NCBI GenBank assembly: GCA_031761405.1
Contig: JASEVX010000003.1
Location: 67,579,756-67,643,755, forward strand
From: Serripes groenlandicus
Lineage: Eukaryota; Mollusca; Bivalvia; Cardiida; Cardiidae
Reading direction: 5' to 3'
DNA: 64,000 nt
Made by a program: the position numbers and the translations under genes. The notes below the pieces were generated by a model. It ran no database searches and was not told where the DNA came from. It worked only from the letters and a program-made list of their open reading frames with translations. This document shows, in pieces, positions 1 to 10,924 of this stretch (within the stretch, counting starts at the first letter, position 1; every line of letters starts with the position of its first letter).

Positions 1-101
1 ACGTCTCTATCACTCAAAACAGCTTAACACCTTCTCACATACAGTATATCTGTATAAAACATCAAGACGAAACTATTTAATGTATCTATAAAAACACCTT
101 T

Positions 102-240
102 AATCACCGAATACAGCTGAAAACATTGTGACAAAAGGAGAATTTGCTCAGTATGAACAATTTATCCGTTTACCACTATGTTTTCAAGGCTGCCCACTCC
201 AGAAGTGTCAAAATGCCTCTATATGTTGGAAACGATTAAC
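102..240. repeat. Hairpin MITE-like repeat, degraded copy
   Basis: One of many copies of a foldback family. Its core reads AAACATTGTGrCAAAAGGAG followed by the inverted complement ending in CACtATGTTTTCAA. The outer part resembles GCAGAGGCGTCAGAAAGCG...tatgtgGGAAAGGGTTAA. It lies just beyond the Hcp stop codon. Confidence 0.6.
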
Positions 241-266
241 AATACAGAAAACAAAGGCAGTCACAG

Positions 267-771
267 TTATGTCCCTTTCATGAGGGCTCCAATGTCTTCC
301 AGCGGATGTCTGATGTTGTGTGATCCCATACTGTTTCTCGAGAACTTGTTGAACACCTGGAGTGATGAATGCTGGCATGACCGGACCAAGTTTGATGTTT
401 TTTATTCCCAGACTCAGTAAATATACAAAAACAGCAACAGCTTTCTGTTCAAACCAGGACAGAGACAGAGACAGGGGTAAACTGTTGATATCTGTGTCTA
501 GAGCGTTGACAAGTGCCTTTGCAACCATGAAAGCACCGTAGCTATCATTGCACTGCTCAAGGTCAAGTAATCTAGGGATACCTGTATCACCCAATGTCCC
601 AAGGTTTAGTTAATTTATTCTGAACTTGGCACAGCCCATTGTGAGAATAAGGGTTAGTTTAGGAAGTTCCTTTACCAGTGTTGTGAAATAACTTTGCTTA
701 TGTTCCGATCCATCACATCCAACAATGACAAACAAACGGACAAGGTCTCCATACTTGAGCGATTTAATAAA
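267..771 (-). pseudogene. hcp: Hybrid-cluster protein (Hcp/prismane), terminal exon, disrupted
   Basis: Read on the minus strand from a good acceptor (ttattccag, just above 771), this exon encodes the C-terminal third of hybrid-cluster protein, an iron-sulfur-oxo enzyme linked to hydroxylamine and NO metabolism. Visible in order are VGCDG, MGCAKF, LEQCND and WFEQKAVAV. These carry three of the cluster-binding cysteines (the family positions usually numbered 406, 434 and 459) and the glutamate (494). They are followed by [12 protein letters not shown], the usual LGPtlPAFlsPn block. Two lesions are seen. A TAA at 610-612 replaces the lysine normally found in FRxNKL, and near 285-300 the frame shifts, because the expected ending [10 protein letters not shown] is read one frame over and stops at 267-269. 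Without the shift the frame runs to 208. Protein identity is strong. Whether the lesions are real or sequencing errors is open. Confidence 0.85.
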
Positions 772-1314
772 CTGGAATAAACATAATTATTATCGACAAG
801 AGGGCCATGATGGCCCTGGATAGCTAACCTTTTTTAATATAACTTGGTAAATGGTCACCCAAGGAACACTTCGTTGTGCCAAGTTATTTCAAATCAGGCC
901 TATACTTTTTACAATATGTTTTTTAAAGTTATCACCATATATTCATACAAGGAAATCAAGCCCCACCTCCTGGCAGCCATATTTTTCAATGGTTCGGAAT
1001 AATTTGAACACTCTTGGTAGAGTGTCACCCAAGGAACATATGTGCCAAATTATATTTAGATCGGTTAAAGCCTTTTGGAAATAGAACTAAACTAATATGC
1101 ATGAGATATATCTATAGATTCATTAAGTCACTTAAACCAGGGTATTTTGTCTGCTTTTTAAGAGTATAAACGAAATTGCCTTTCCAAACACCAGACACAA
1201 TGTCAATCAGTCATATTATTTACTTTTTAAGAAGGCAATTTCGTTTTAACTCTTATAACTGCAATGAAACTGACATTTAAACCCTTTATTAAAGAATGTA
1301 AGCATAAAATATAC
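772..1314 (-). other. Hcp intron with dispersed repeat and short inverted repeat
   Basis: GT-AG intron between the two Hcp exons. Positions 790-1080 contain the gagggtcacccaaggaac / ggcagccatattttt dispersed repeat found many times in this window. Positions 1161-1255 contain an inverted repeat whose 15-bp arms AAACGAAATTGCCTT and complement are about 50 bp apart. Confidence 0.6.
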
Positions 1315-1422
1315 CTGATCTGCATGCTCTGTTATAACTAATCGTCCAAATCCAACAGTCAAATTTCTGTCTCTAAACTTGCTAGCAAATTTAACATAAA
1401 TTCCAGGCAATCCATTGGCATG
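1315..1422 (-). pseudogene. hcp: Hybrid-cluster protein, penultimate exon
   Basis: This 36-codon exon is flanked by acceptor tttgacag and donor gtatat on the minus strand. It encodes a segment containing FASKFRDRNLTVGFG and VITEHADQ, which joins in phase 0 to FIKSLKYGDL at the start of the next exon. The joined product matches the Hcp stretch before the GCDG cysteine (the usual ...GGFaHhqVlalADKVveAVK... region). The 543-bp intron between the exons (772-1314) holds a dispersed repeat and a short inverted repeat. No further upstream exon was found on the minus strand up to about 7 kb, so the N-terminal two thirds is missing or lies outside the window. I class it as pseudogene because of the breaks in the next exon. 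Confidence 0.75.
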
Positions 1423-2768
1423 CTGTCAAATAAATAAATAACAAGAGTGGAAATGAATTTGGAAGGAGTGGACAAATTAAATGAAACGGCTTATTAGTAA
1501 AGGACATTTGTAATAAGGCACTAAATCTTTGAAATGATTTGAAAGAGGACCATAAAGAAAGCATGTCTTTAAAGTATGATTTAAGTTCATTTTATCCCAT
1601 TTGCCTGGTGGCTATGAGTTCAACCAATCAAATTGGCTTGGACAGATTTAAATAGAGTCACTGAACGAGCACTTCTACCAAATTATATTGAAATCAAATA
1701 AGCTCTTTCATTAGAATGGAGGTTTGAAGCATTGTCATTTTGCCCCTTTTCTGATGCCGACTCGCTGCCATGTTTTTAACCAATCGATATGGTTTGAACC
1801 AATTTCCTAGATGATTTCCTAGGGAATATTTCCACCAAATTATGTTAGAAACAGACAAGCACGTTAAGAGCAGAAGATATTTAAAGTTTAGGCATTTTCT
1901 CCTTTTTCTGTTCAGCAACTCAAGTTTTACAATTTCTTTTTTATCTTTGAACAATTTTGAAGAAGGCGACGGATGACAGACGGGCAACAGACAGAGGGTG
2001 TTTAGAATAGGTAGCCTTGAGCCTTCAGCTCAGGTGATCTCAAACAAGAGGGCCAGTAACGCTAACCTGAATTATGCAATGTGATTGGGATGCCTACCAC
2101 AATAAACATTTTTTTACCAACAAACATGCTTTAAAGTAATTTTGTAGAGGGTCAACAAAGGAACATTTCGGCAAGATTATTTGAAAATTGGCCAGATATT
2201 TAGGAGAAGAGGTTTTTTAAAGTTCTCAATATAACCATATACGGCAAACTGTCCGCATTAAAGGGATTCTGGAAAGTACATTGAGGGGATACTTGTTGTG
2301 AATATTCATCCAAATTGACCCACTGGTTACTGAGGAGAAGTTGTTGACGGGCGCACGACGCATGACACACACCGGACGCCGGACACAGGGCGATCACAAT
2401 AACTAACCTTGAGCACATTGTGCTCGGGTGATCTTAAAACATAACTGTTTAGAACAGAGAGTTTCTCAGAGCCTCCACTGTCTAACAATTTCGCTCGACC
2501 ATGTCTTGCTTCTATTGCCCTTAACCCTGTCATTTCCATTTGTACAGTTAAGAACATCATGAAATTGACAAATTTACCGTTCCTGCTCTGCTCAATTCCG
2601 TTCAGTTCCTCACCGCTTTAGTTCCAACCCGCTTGTGATTGACCTTTTTCATTCCGATCAAATTGACAGCTTTTTAACCAACATTTCTGAATTTATTTCA
2701 ATATGTTGATAAACATGACTACCAGAGGTTGTTGCTTGTTTACCGTGGTGCTTTATAGTTTTGGACAC
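1423..2768. repeat. Dispersed repeat fragments, no gene seen
   Basis: Positions 1500-2000 hold two copies of the diverged unit containing cattttgccccttttctgatgcc and gccatgttttt-aaccaatc-atatgg. Around 1940-2050 and 2335-2434 are fragments ending in CAGGTGATCTC or GAGCACATTGTGCTCGGGTGATC with gacggacg-like tracts, a repeat style common in bivalves. A short minus-strand open stretch at 2440-2560 has no recognisable match and runs into the repeat. Confidence 0.5.
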
Positions 2769-3447
2769 GCAATAAACATGGCTTCAAGGATTCTCTTAAA
2801 AGGGTCACCCAATAAGCATGGCTTCAATGATTCTAATAGAAGGTCACACAATAAACATGGCTTCAATTAATGTAATAGAGGGTCACCCAATAAACATGGC
2901 TTCAAGGAGTCTAATAGAGGGATACCCAATAAGCATGGCTTCAAGGATTCTCATAGAGGGTCACCCAATAAACATGGCTTCAAGGATTCTCAGAGAGGGT
3001 CACCTACTAAACATGGCTTCAATGATTATAATAGAGGGTCACCAAATAAACAGGGCTTCAAGGATTATAATAGAGGGTCACCTAATACACATGGCTTCAA
3101 GGAATCCAATAGAGGGTCACCTTATACGCATGGCTTCAAGGATTCTCATAGAGGGTCACCCAATACACATGGCTTCAAGAATTCTAATAGAGGGTCACTC
3201 AATAAAAATGGCTTCAAGGATTCTCCTTGAGGGTCATCCAATAAACATGGCTTCAAGGATTCTCATAGAGGGTCATCCAATAAACATGGCATCAAGGATT
3301 CTTATAGAGTGTCACCCAATAAACCTGGCTTCAATGATTATAATAGAGCGTCACCCAATAGACATGGTTTCAAGGATTCTCATAGAGGGTCACCCAATAA
3401 ACATGGATTCAAGGATTCTCATAGAGGCTCACCCAATAAACATTTCT
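2769..3447 (+). repeat. 39-bp minisatellite, about 17 units, open frame throughout
   Basis: Units of 39 bp of the type ATGGCTTCAAGGATTCTCAT + AGAGGGTCACCCAATAAAC repeat about 17 times with a few substitutions each and no indels. Because 39 is divisible by three, one frame stays open from 2818 to 3483 as 13-residue units of the pattern MASRILIEGHPIN. The unit resembles the gagggtcacc...aacatggcttcaa part of the dispersed repeats nearby, so I treat it as an expanded repeat segment. No promoter, splice or signal evidence supports a protein. Confidence 0.8.
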
Positions 3448-3764
3448 AAAAAGTTACATAAACATCAGCCAGATACTTTCTGAGAATAAGATTTTTAAAG
3501 TTTCTTTCAGTACTCATATCAGGCAAAATAGCCCCACCTTCTGGAAGTCATGTTTTCATTGAGTTCGGCCCAATGATTGCTGAGAAACAGCATGGACAAA
3601 ACAGCGGACCAACAGACTGACCAACCAACTGACACGGAAGTCCTATATACATCCTAAACTTCGTTTATTGGGTTTAATATCTCCTTTTTGTACAACACAT
3701 TTATTTTGAAACTGAAAGGCAATGTATTTATACAATTATCAGTTGAGCCAAAGGTAAATTGTGG

Positions 3765-3862
3765 AAGACAATGGTGCAGTGGTAGAGCACGGATCTCTCG
3801 CATTGGGATGTTTCCACACAAACGGCGTGGGTACTGGTTATGTATCCAGGAAGCAGACATAG
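3765..3862 (+). mobile_element. Possible tRNA-derived SINE head
   Basis: Contains TGGTGCAGTGGTAGAGCACG, which resembles a tRNA A box (TGGTAGAGC), and a weak B-box-like stretch about 55 bp further on. No clear tail or target duplication was seen. A similar gtgcagtggtagagcgggtt lies on the minus strand near 26965-26990. Confidence 0.35.
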
Positions 3863-3925
3863 AGCATGATTAGTATAAGCGCAAATAAATAAGTTTAAAC
3901 TGGAAGCAGAAGCTCAACACATATT

Positions 3926-4157
3926 TAACCTTTTATACTTGTAGACGCATTCGGACACACCTTCAGCAGACAACTTTTGAAAACATTGTGGCAAAAAAAG
4001 AAATTGCTCCTTATGATTCTCCATTTGCCACAGTGTTTTCAACACTATTTAATGCATTGTAATTAAACGCTCCATTTAGGAGACTTTTCAAATTTTTGCA
4101 TGATGTTTTCAAAGTCGTCAGCTGCAAAAACTTGTTGTATGTGGAAAAGGGTTAAAG
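3926..4157. repeat. Hairpin MITE-like repeat, near full length
   Basis: Begins aacctttta-acttgtagacgc and ends tatgtggaaaagggttaa. The core gaaaacattgtggcaaaa...gccacagtgttttcaa forms a stem, and the outer cagcagacaactttt pairs with aaagtcgtcagctgc. It is a good reference copy for the ends of the family. Confidence 0.7.
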
Positions 4158-4915
4158 GAGTTACAACCGATGCTTACATAAAAGAAATAGTGTGTCTGTA
4201 CCACGTTCTAATGTTATGTGACTTAATGCAAATACCAAAAATAATATCTAGCTCTGTAATCTAGTAGAAATTCTTATTAGTCGCCGGGCAGAAGCACGCG
4301 ACTTATATTTTTAATAGCTTTTCGGAAATGACATGGGAGGAGAGTTATTATTAGAAAAAAACAAATTTAAATGTCTTGAACATATTACAATTACATTTGT
4401 TTAAAAACACTAAGTTATGACACATTTAAAATGAAATAAATATTTCGATGTTTTAAGTATTCGCAGTTTCTTTATTTTGACTCGCATTTATGTTTTTTGT
4501 TTGTTTTATTTACGAAGACAAAACAGTCCCTATTATACTTGCAGCATACTGTTATGTGTCAATATCGAGATAAAAATCACGTCGAATTCTCCTTTTAGTA
4601 GCAATTTTAACTTACTGAATGTTATTTTCATGTTCAAAGAGATGTCTTGATTTGTGAAGAATGCATTTAATAATGTGTATCCATGTATATCTAACATATG
4701 AACTGTTTCTAAGCTAAATATGTTGATCAAGTCACTACTCAATACCGAATGCGTAGATAAATCTCCTTTGCAGAGAGCCGTTCTTTACACTCACTTACAA
4801 ATAGTTAATTATAGGTGATTTAAAATGTTTATTTGGTTCGAAACAAATGAAGAAAAGAACAAACTGAGATAAAACTGGTTTTAATATAAAAACTACTCTG
4901 AATGAACACTCTCTA
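4158..4915. other. AT-rich stretch, no gene or clear repeat
   Basis: No frame of significance, splice pattern or strong repeat was recognised here on either strand. Confidence 0.5.
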
Positions 4916-5295
4916 CCTGAGTGTAAAGAACGACAATTATGCGAAGAAGAAACGAATCGGGTCTTTCGTACAACATTATTTCGTCCTTGACAATTTTAAA
5001 TGTATCATTGGATTCCCTACAGGCATTTTGCTTGCGATCTGCATATTGTTATGCATCATTGACACGAGGGCGCTCATCATTATATACTTTTAAAACCCAC
5101 CCTCTGCATATAAAGAGAGTGTACAGAACGACAACTATGCAAAGAAGAAACGAATCGGGTCTTTCGTACACAATTATTTCGTCCTTGACAATTTTAAATG
5201 TGCATTATATTCCCTACACGCATTTTGCTTGCGATCTGCATATTGTTATGCATCATTGCCACAAGGGCGCTCATCGTTATATAATTTTAAAACAT
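4916..5295 (+). repeat. 198-bp direct tandem duplication
   Basis: Two copies start with gagtgtaaagaacgacaa (4919) and gagtgtacagaacgacaa (5117). They share gaagaaacgaatcgggtctt, ttgcttgcgatctgcatatt and agggcgctcat. They differ by scattered substitutions and small indels, so this is an old duplication. The open frames across it do not agree between copies. Confidence 0.75.
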
Positions 5296-5627
5296 GAGTA
5301 GACTAATGATTGGCAAGATTACTCATTTCCTGTTTATGATCAATAATTAGTTGGCTGTGTGAATGGTCAACCTACCTTAGAATGGAGATTGATCATAAAC
5401 AATGAAAGTCTTCAATTATATTTCAATGAAGGACATTCACTTCGTTGACAAAAAAATGCAAGTTATGATACATTTTCACTTGACCCCACTCCTGATGTTC
5501 CAATATGCCCCTCAGTTGATAACTGTTTTTTCAACTACTATAATGTAAGTGTTATGCATAACTGCAGTATGGATTTCCGGTGACATTGATGCGTTGCATC
5601 AACTTTCTCTTGTTGGTGTACTATTAA
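5296..5627. other. AT-rich stretch, no gene seen
   Basis: A short inverted pair, tgtttatgatcaat (5331) and attgatcataaaca (5388), is the only structure noticed. Confidence 0.4.
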
Positions 5628-6315
5628 CACTTTCACACATACCACAAATCTGCGGCAGTCAACTTTCTAGACAAATATATGGTAAACCTCTTTTAATGAA
5701 TGTTTAATCATTGAAAAAAATAGTGTGGCAAATGAAGAAATTGCTCGTTATGGGCAATTCGTCTTCTTGTCACATTGTTTCCAAAATTCGTCTAATGCAG
5801 AGGCGTCAGAAAGCGTATGTATGTATGTGGGAAAGATTTATACAACAAAATAGATTTTCATCAGATTTTTTTTGATTTTGAACAGTTTTAACCCTTCCCC
5901 ACTTATAGACCCATCGATATTGCTAATATAAAGTAATATTGTTAGCAGCAAAGAAGAAACTGTTGTTCATGATGAGCAAGTTTTTCCTTTTGCCACTATG
6001 TTTTAAATATTATACTTCCATTTATAGAGAGTGTTCACATAACAAATTATAATAAATATAAGAGAAATATTGTAAATGGTTATATTCCGTTATTGGTGGT
6101 CTTTTTCTAATACAACCCTCATAGATCTGTTTTGATACATCTGCAGGAGACATTTTCTTTTAAAAATAAAGTGGCAAAGACGGAATTACTCATAATGAGT
6201 AAATTCTTATTTTACGACAAAGTTACCCTATACCCTTTTTTAAAATCATACTTTGCCTTTCCATTTAAAAATGTCTTTCGTCGTCCTTCTTTTCAGATTG
6301 AAAGGGTTTAAAACA
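5628..6315. repeat. Three hairpin MITE-like repeats in a row
   Basis: Degraded copies lie at about 5628-5842, 5887-6020 and 6112-6315. Each shows part of the pattern aaccctt-ccac, a gtggcaaa-gaagaaattgct arm, an attatgagcaatt centre and a closing gccac-atgttt arm. The second copy begins taacccttccccacttatag. Repeated landing of one family in one area is evident. Confidence 0.6.
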
Positions 6316-6325
6316 TTATATACAA

Positions 6326-6488
6326 TAAAAGGTTATGACACATGCTGGAAACTGCCTCAGTTTTGCATAACTATGTGCAGGGAGTAATTCGCCGTGTGTA
6401 CACATTGATAAAAGGTTATGATACATACTGGAAACTGCATCAGTTTTGGATAGCTATGCGGAGGGAGTAATTCGCCGTGTGTTTATAC
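6326..6488 (+). repeat. 82-bp tandem duplication
   Basis: Two units begin aataaaaggttatgacaca and gataaaaggttatgataca. Both contain ggaaactgc-tcagtttt and gggagtaattcgccgtgtgt. Confidence 0.75.
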
Positions 6489-6609
6489 ATTGATACCTGT
6501 TCCCTCTGTCAGCTCAAGTACCGTGTACAAATCCATCATGTCATGGCCACTCACAAGGATACACTGGATTAAAATCAGATGCCTAAGTTAGATGGAGTCG
6601 ACTGTCTTC

Positions 6610-6745
6610 GCTCCACACGCTTCTTATAACTGTTTGAAAACATTGTGGCAAAACGAGAAATTGCTTATTCGTATCAAAATGTTTTAAATGTCGTCTGCTG
6701 CAGAGATGTCAGAAAGCCTCTGTATGTGGGAAAGGGTTAAACGAA
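6610..6745. repeat. Hairpin MITE-like repeat, centre deleted
   Basis: Retains gaaaacattgtggcaaaacg, then goes almost directly into tgtcgtctgctgcagagatg and tgtatgtgggaaagggttaa. One core arm is largely gone. Confidence 0.65.
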
Positions 6746-7077
6746 AAACAATCATCCTCTATGCTATTGATTGATATCAAAGTAAAACTACTTTTGACCG
6801 CTAATCAACGATTATTGAAAATCAGAACATAAGCCAGAACACTTATTCAGTTCCAACACTAGAGCCGCATTGCCTTATACGTCATCTGTAAAGTCGCCTA
6901 CTATTACATCCCAGAACCAGGGAATGAGTATATATACAGTGCGCAATGAATATATAAAGGTTGGTATTTATTATGGTGCACTATCCATACCTAGCCATTG
7001 TATTGGAATTTATGGTCTGTTTATTGAACCGTAAACGTGTCCTAGATATTATGAAAGTAGTAGACACCGCATGTGTT

Positions 7078-7300
7078 TAACCCTTTACCACATATAAATA
7101 CAAATTTGCAGGCGACCTCGAATATTTCTAGGCACAATCACGGAAAATCTCTATAAATGAGACATAATTTACTGAAAAAAGTTGAAAATATTGTTGCTAA
7201 AGGAGAAACTGTTATTTTAAATCAATATCCCCTTTTTTCGCAATGTTTACAAATGTCGTCTACTGAAGAGGCGACATAAAGCGATGGGTCAACTTAGGTT
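7078..7300. repeat. Hairpin MITE-like repeat upstream of GST copy 1
   Basis: Starts taaccctttaccacatataa and contains aatattgttgctaaaggaga and ttcgcaatgtttacaaatgtcgtctactg. It lies about 75 bp before the TATA box of GST copy 1. Confidence 0.55.
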
Positions 7301-7371
7301 ATTTAACAGGTTCAAATAGAACATTCAGTTTAAAGTCTTTCGACGGGGTTGATTTTTAGAACAATCAATAC

Positions 7372-7380
7372 TATAAAAAA
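7372..7380 (+). promoter_or_regulatory. Candidate TATA box of GST copy 1
   Basis: TATAAAAAA preceded by tagaacaatcaatac. The same place in copies 2 and 3 reads TATAAAAGCGAGACCC, closer to consensus. Conservation across copies, 190-265 bp before the ATG, supports a core promoter. The transcription start was not determined. Confidence 0.5.
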
Positions 7381-7464
7381 GCCAGACCCACGATAAACTT
7401 CGGTACAGAACTATCTTGCTAGTATACTCCGCACGTCGTTTAAGAGTTCACTTTCTATCTGAAC

Positions 7465-7553
7465 TATTGCGATTGCTATTGCTGAGCTATTGCTATTGCT
7501 ATTGCTGAGCTATTGCTATTGCTATTGCTGAGATATTGCTATTGCTATTAAAG
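7465..7553 (+). repeat. Microsatellite (GCTATT/GCTGAG) in the GST copy 1 leader
   Basis: Runs of ttgctattgctattgctgag with a period of about 24 bp lie between the TATA box and the ATG. In copy 2 the same place holds only a short gatgcaagagcaacag, so the expansion is specific to copy 1. Confidence 0.8.
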
Positions 7554-7636
7554 CCAAAGATACACGTTTATTTATACTTATCTTGGTTATAATTTTTTGC
7601 GCTGCATTTTAACAACCAGGAGACATACCAGGAATC

Positions 7637-7754
7637 ATGTCAGCAGAACTACGACTTTACTATTTTGGACTATCACAGCCTAGCAGATCAGTCTTCATGT
7701 TTCTGACTGCTAACAAAATTACCTTCGATGTCAAAGTGGTGGACGTGACCAAAG
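7637..7754 (+). CDS. GSTT: Theta-class glutathione S-transferase copy 1, exon 1
   Basis: First coding exon of a cytosolic theta-class GST, which conjugates glutathione to electrophiles in detoxification. It starts at ATG 7637 and ends in donor AAAG|GTAAGA after 39 codons plus one base. It encodes LRLYYFGLSQPSRSVFMF, the start of the thioredoxin-like fold. The serine of LSQP (residue 13) sits where theta GSTs carry the catalytic serine. With exons 2-4 the spliced frame is 747 nt, or 248 residues, close to the usual 240-250. All junction phases agree (1, 2, 0). The same exon is present in copy 2 and absent from copy 3. Confidence 0.93.
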
Positions 7755-10700
7755 GTAAGATCATTTTTGTTTATTTTTTAGTTCTGGCATCTTAATCGAA
7801 TATACTGGAAAATCAACCTTTCTGCGTTTGAAACAGCTGTAAATAGAGCAGTCCGTATATAAATTAAACCATATAATAAACCATATAGAGTAGTATGGAA
7901 CGCCTTTGCTGCCTCATCATATAATATATTCTGTGTAGTATTTACACTATCATGCCCTACTCCTTTATGCTATGTATACTGATTAATGATTTGGTAGCAT
8001 AACCCGTTTCGTCATATGCACACTTCTTAATAGTATGTACTGGTCGTTGTGACTTGTGATCTGTACCGATCGTTGTGTTTTGTGCAGACGACTTTGAACA
8101 CATAGCGGCAACAATATGAAGTATTTCTATACATGAAAATATAATTATTAAACTGGGTTAAAAATGTGACAAAAGGAGAAACATTTCATGATGAGCAATT
8201 TTCTTTTACTACAATGTTTTCAAAAGTTGTCACATTTAGATGTGACCGTCAGAAAGCGGTTTTATTTTAGAAAGTTGGGTTAACCCTGTTCACAGAAGAA
8301 GCCCTTTCAAGATGCAAATTGAACGCAAACATCACTACGACGTGCGTACCTCACGGAGAGAATTGAGGAACCGAATTGTTTATTAGGAAATGGGTTGTTG
8401 AAATGCACTTCTGGTCGTGTTAAAATGACTTAGCGTCAGATACTAGTCCGTTGACCAGTGCAGAACGGCCTCTTGTGTCCGAAGTGACCCCGAGATGATT
8501 TAGGCAGAGCTTGATTGTTAAATGATGAACGCCTCTTTCAATAATTGTTGGTTATCACGGCATTTCCTCGTCGCTTACATATTCCAGATCTTAATAGTTT
8601 TTACCGGAAGCATCCGAAGTTGTTTTCTCCCCTGTAGTTGTTGTTTGTTGACGTCGCTTACCCTCACACTCGGCATATTTCACCCCTGTACAACTCAAGT
8701 AATTCGTATATTTTGAACGACCTACAAAGTACATGTACATATATATTCTTTCGATTGTTCGCGCTCGTTTATAGGCAATAAGCTAACATTTTGGAAACTC
8801 GTGTAAATAATAATGAAAAAAGCCACCCTTTACCAATGAGGTTAGCCACTTGAAACGTTTACTTTGGGTATTCCCATGTTTGCTTTTAATTGACTATGTC
8901 AACAATATTCAGACCAGATTCCGTTGTATCCACTGTCAAGTTTGCAATGCTTGTGTGAGGGGTGGGGTTGCTAATCACCCAAGGGTAGAAGCCAGCTTGT
9001 TATTGCTGATTTAAGTGTGAAAATCTACAGGATGTTACATAATTAATGGTCATTTAAGGTAGAAAAAGACAATTTATGTAGTTTTCTTTGACATTATTAA
9101 TAAACACGTGGACCATTATGGTCCTTTTTTGCTAACCTGTGTAACGGAACTTAGATATATAGTTGTCCATGTACATATATTAAAATCAATCACGTGATAA
9201 CGTTTAAAGCAGTATAATTGCTCAAATTGACATTTTTCTACTTTTAATAATCTTTAAGGTACAAGTATGATAAGTGACCATTTGATCCCTGTTACACTCC
9301 TTTAACCAACTTCATACCTAGCAAGCACTGCGTAATAAACGGTCAATAATGTCTGATCTCAAACAATGAACATTGTTTCTGATACCTTAAGCGCAGAGTG
9401 TTTTTGCAGCAACTTTTGGAGTGAAATTGTTTTTTGGCCACATGCATTGTTTTCTGAGTCACTTTTAGCCAATGTCTGAAATTGCTAATGAAGACTAATT
9501 TACATGATTATTTGCTGTAAAATGTAACTTCTATAGTATGCATAAGGTTTTCCTTCCTTGGAATTTATCTGTTGACCTTGTTTTTAATCTCAGATGATCC
9601 ACACAAACACTTTGACCAAATGCTTGCGTACAAACACATGCAAAACTCATGTCTGACCTCTATTTACGAATACCAACTCAACGATCCCACAAGTACTTTT
9701 GGTGCTTGAATTATAGTTTTGGTGACACAATTTGCTAAATTTCACTAGTCTATAAACAAAGAAACTTTTTCATATGTTCTGAAATATTTCCCTAAAAAAG
9801 ACACGGTACGAAACTTGTAGTCTTAGAACAATTAACGCACAATGAATATACGTACCATCTGATATCACATGTTTAGGCATCGATGAGTATCAAAGTGATT
9901 TGGATTTCTTCTAGGATAAAGGCAGGGATTTGAAATCGTGCAGCTCGTGTTCGATCCTCGCTTCTGTCATGGCCTAGCAAAAACAAATTGTGGTAGAAAA
10001 TGAAATGATCAATGGTATAGATCTTTAGGAACACCTTTTTTTCACTGCGTTACCATTTCGTGTTTTTAATTGAACATATTGTAACAATATTTTTATTTAA
10101 ATGATGTTTGATTATTTTCAATCACAATTTGTCTCTACTGGAAATATTTACAGTATACATGAGCAGTGGTCTATGACAGCCAACCACGGTTGTTTTAATA
10201 AGCATAGCTATAGGTTCCTGTCATAAATTAACCACCAAAACACCCTAAATAGAAAATAATCGCCAATAACACCACGTTTACAACTCATATTCGGTGTAAT
10301 AGGTTTGTATTTGTTGCTCAATTTTTTTTTTCTTATTTATATTGACTTTGCTCAAGGACAAATTACATCGGGTGTTTTATAAAAGGGTGGTTAAAGTTTT
10401 CTATATCATGTTCAACCGCAAAAGTAGCCAACATTTACATTTAAAAATTCGCCAATAAAACCACGTTTACAGCACACATTTGGTATAACAACATTTTGTC
10501 TTGCAAATAATACCGATTCAGATAGTTCAGCTAGAAACGAGCTGTCTAACCAGAATTCAGCATTATTTGCCATTTACTTCTTAAAATATTCTTCCATAAC
10601 TCATATTACATGAACAATTAAGTCGTCCGATTTTAAACATGGAAGAGTCTATTTGAGGAAATTAGGAGCTGAAAGAGTTAAACTTTCTGCTAAAGATTTT

Positions 10701-10809
10701 GATTGATCAGAAACACATCGGAAATCATATTTGGGACAGTCTCAGAGTTTTATAGTTTTAAAACTTGTTAATTCTCTAAATGACCTAATTGATGAATTGT
10801 CAATTTCAG
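7755..10809 (+). other. Intron 1 of GST copy 1
   Basis: A 3,055-bp intron. It contains a hairpin MITE-like copy (8150-8287) and two copies of a cgccaataa-accacgtttaca unit about 190 bp apart (10257-10510). A tRNA-like stretch ending tgttcgatcctcgcttct lies at 9915-9970. Copy 2 lacks the part matching 8567-9957. Copy 3 keeps 9228-10809 but lacks the beginning. Confidence 0.75.
8150..8287. repeat. Hairpin MITE-like repeat in GST intron 1
   Basis: Contains aaatgtgacaaaaggagaaa, atgatgagcaattttctttt and acaatgttttcaaaagttgtc, then cgtcagaaagcgg and gggttaaccctg. It is partly shared with copy 2 near 44640-44730. Confidence 0.6.
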
Positions 10810-10924
10810 GAGAAACTGCTTCACCTGAATACGAAAAAATTAATCGGTTCAAGAATGTCCCATTCATCGCGGAGGTAAAAAAGAACAAAGGCAAAGAAGA
10901 AATAGAGTTCTCCATGTCAGAAAG
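10810..10924 (+). CDS. GSTT: Theta-class GST copy 1, exon 2
   Basis: Acceptor caatttcag|gaga, donor gaaag|gttagg. It completes a split glycine codon and encodes GETASPEYEKINRFKNVPFI...EIEFSMSE. The VP holds the cis-proline of the GST fold (residue 57). The final E plus S from the split codon into exon 3 form the ES pair (77-78) that binds the glutathione gamma-glutamyl group. The protein sequence is identical in all three copies. Confidence 0.93.

Noticed and set aside
2327..2560. Possible further Hcp exon (minus strand, EMTGLRAIEARHGRAKLL)
   Set aside because: It does not align with any Hcp region I know, and it continues into a dispersed repeat.
9915..9975. tRNA gene
   Set aside because: Only a B-box-like tgttcgatcctc is present. 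No cloverleaf can be formed and there is no A box at the proper distance.
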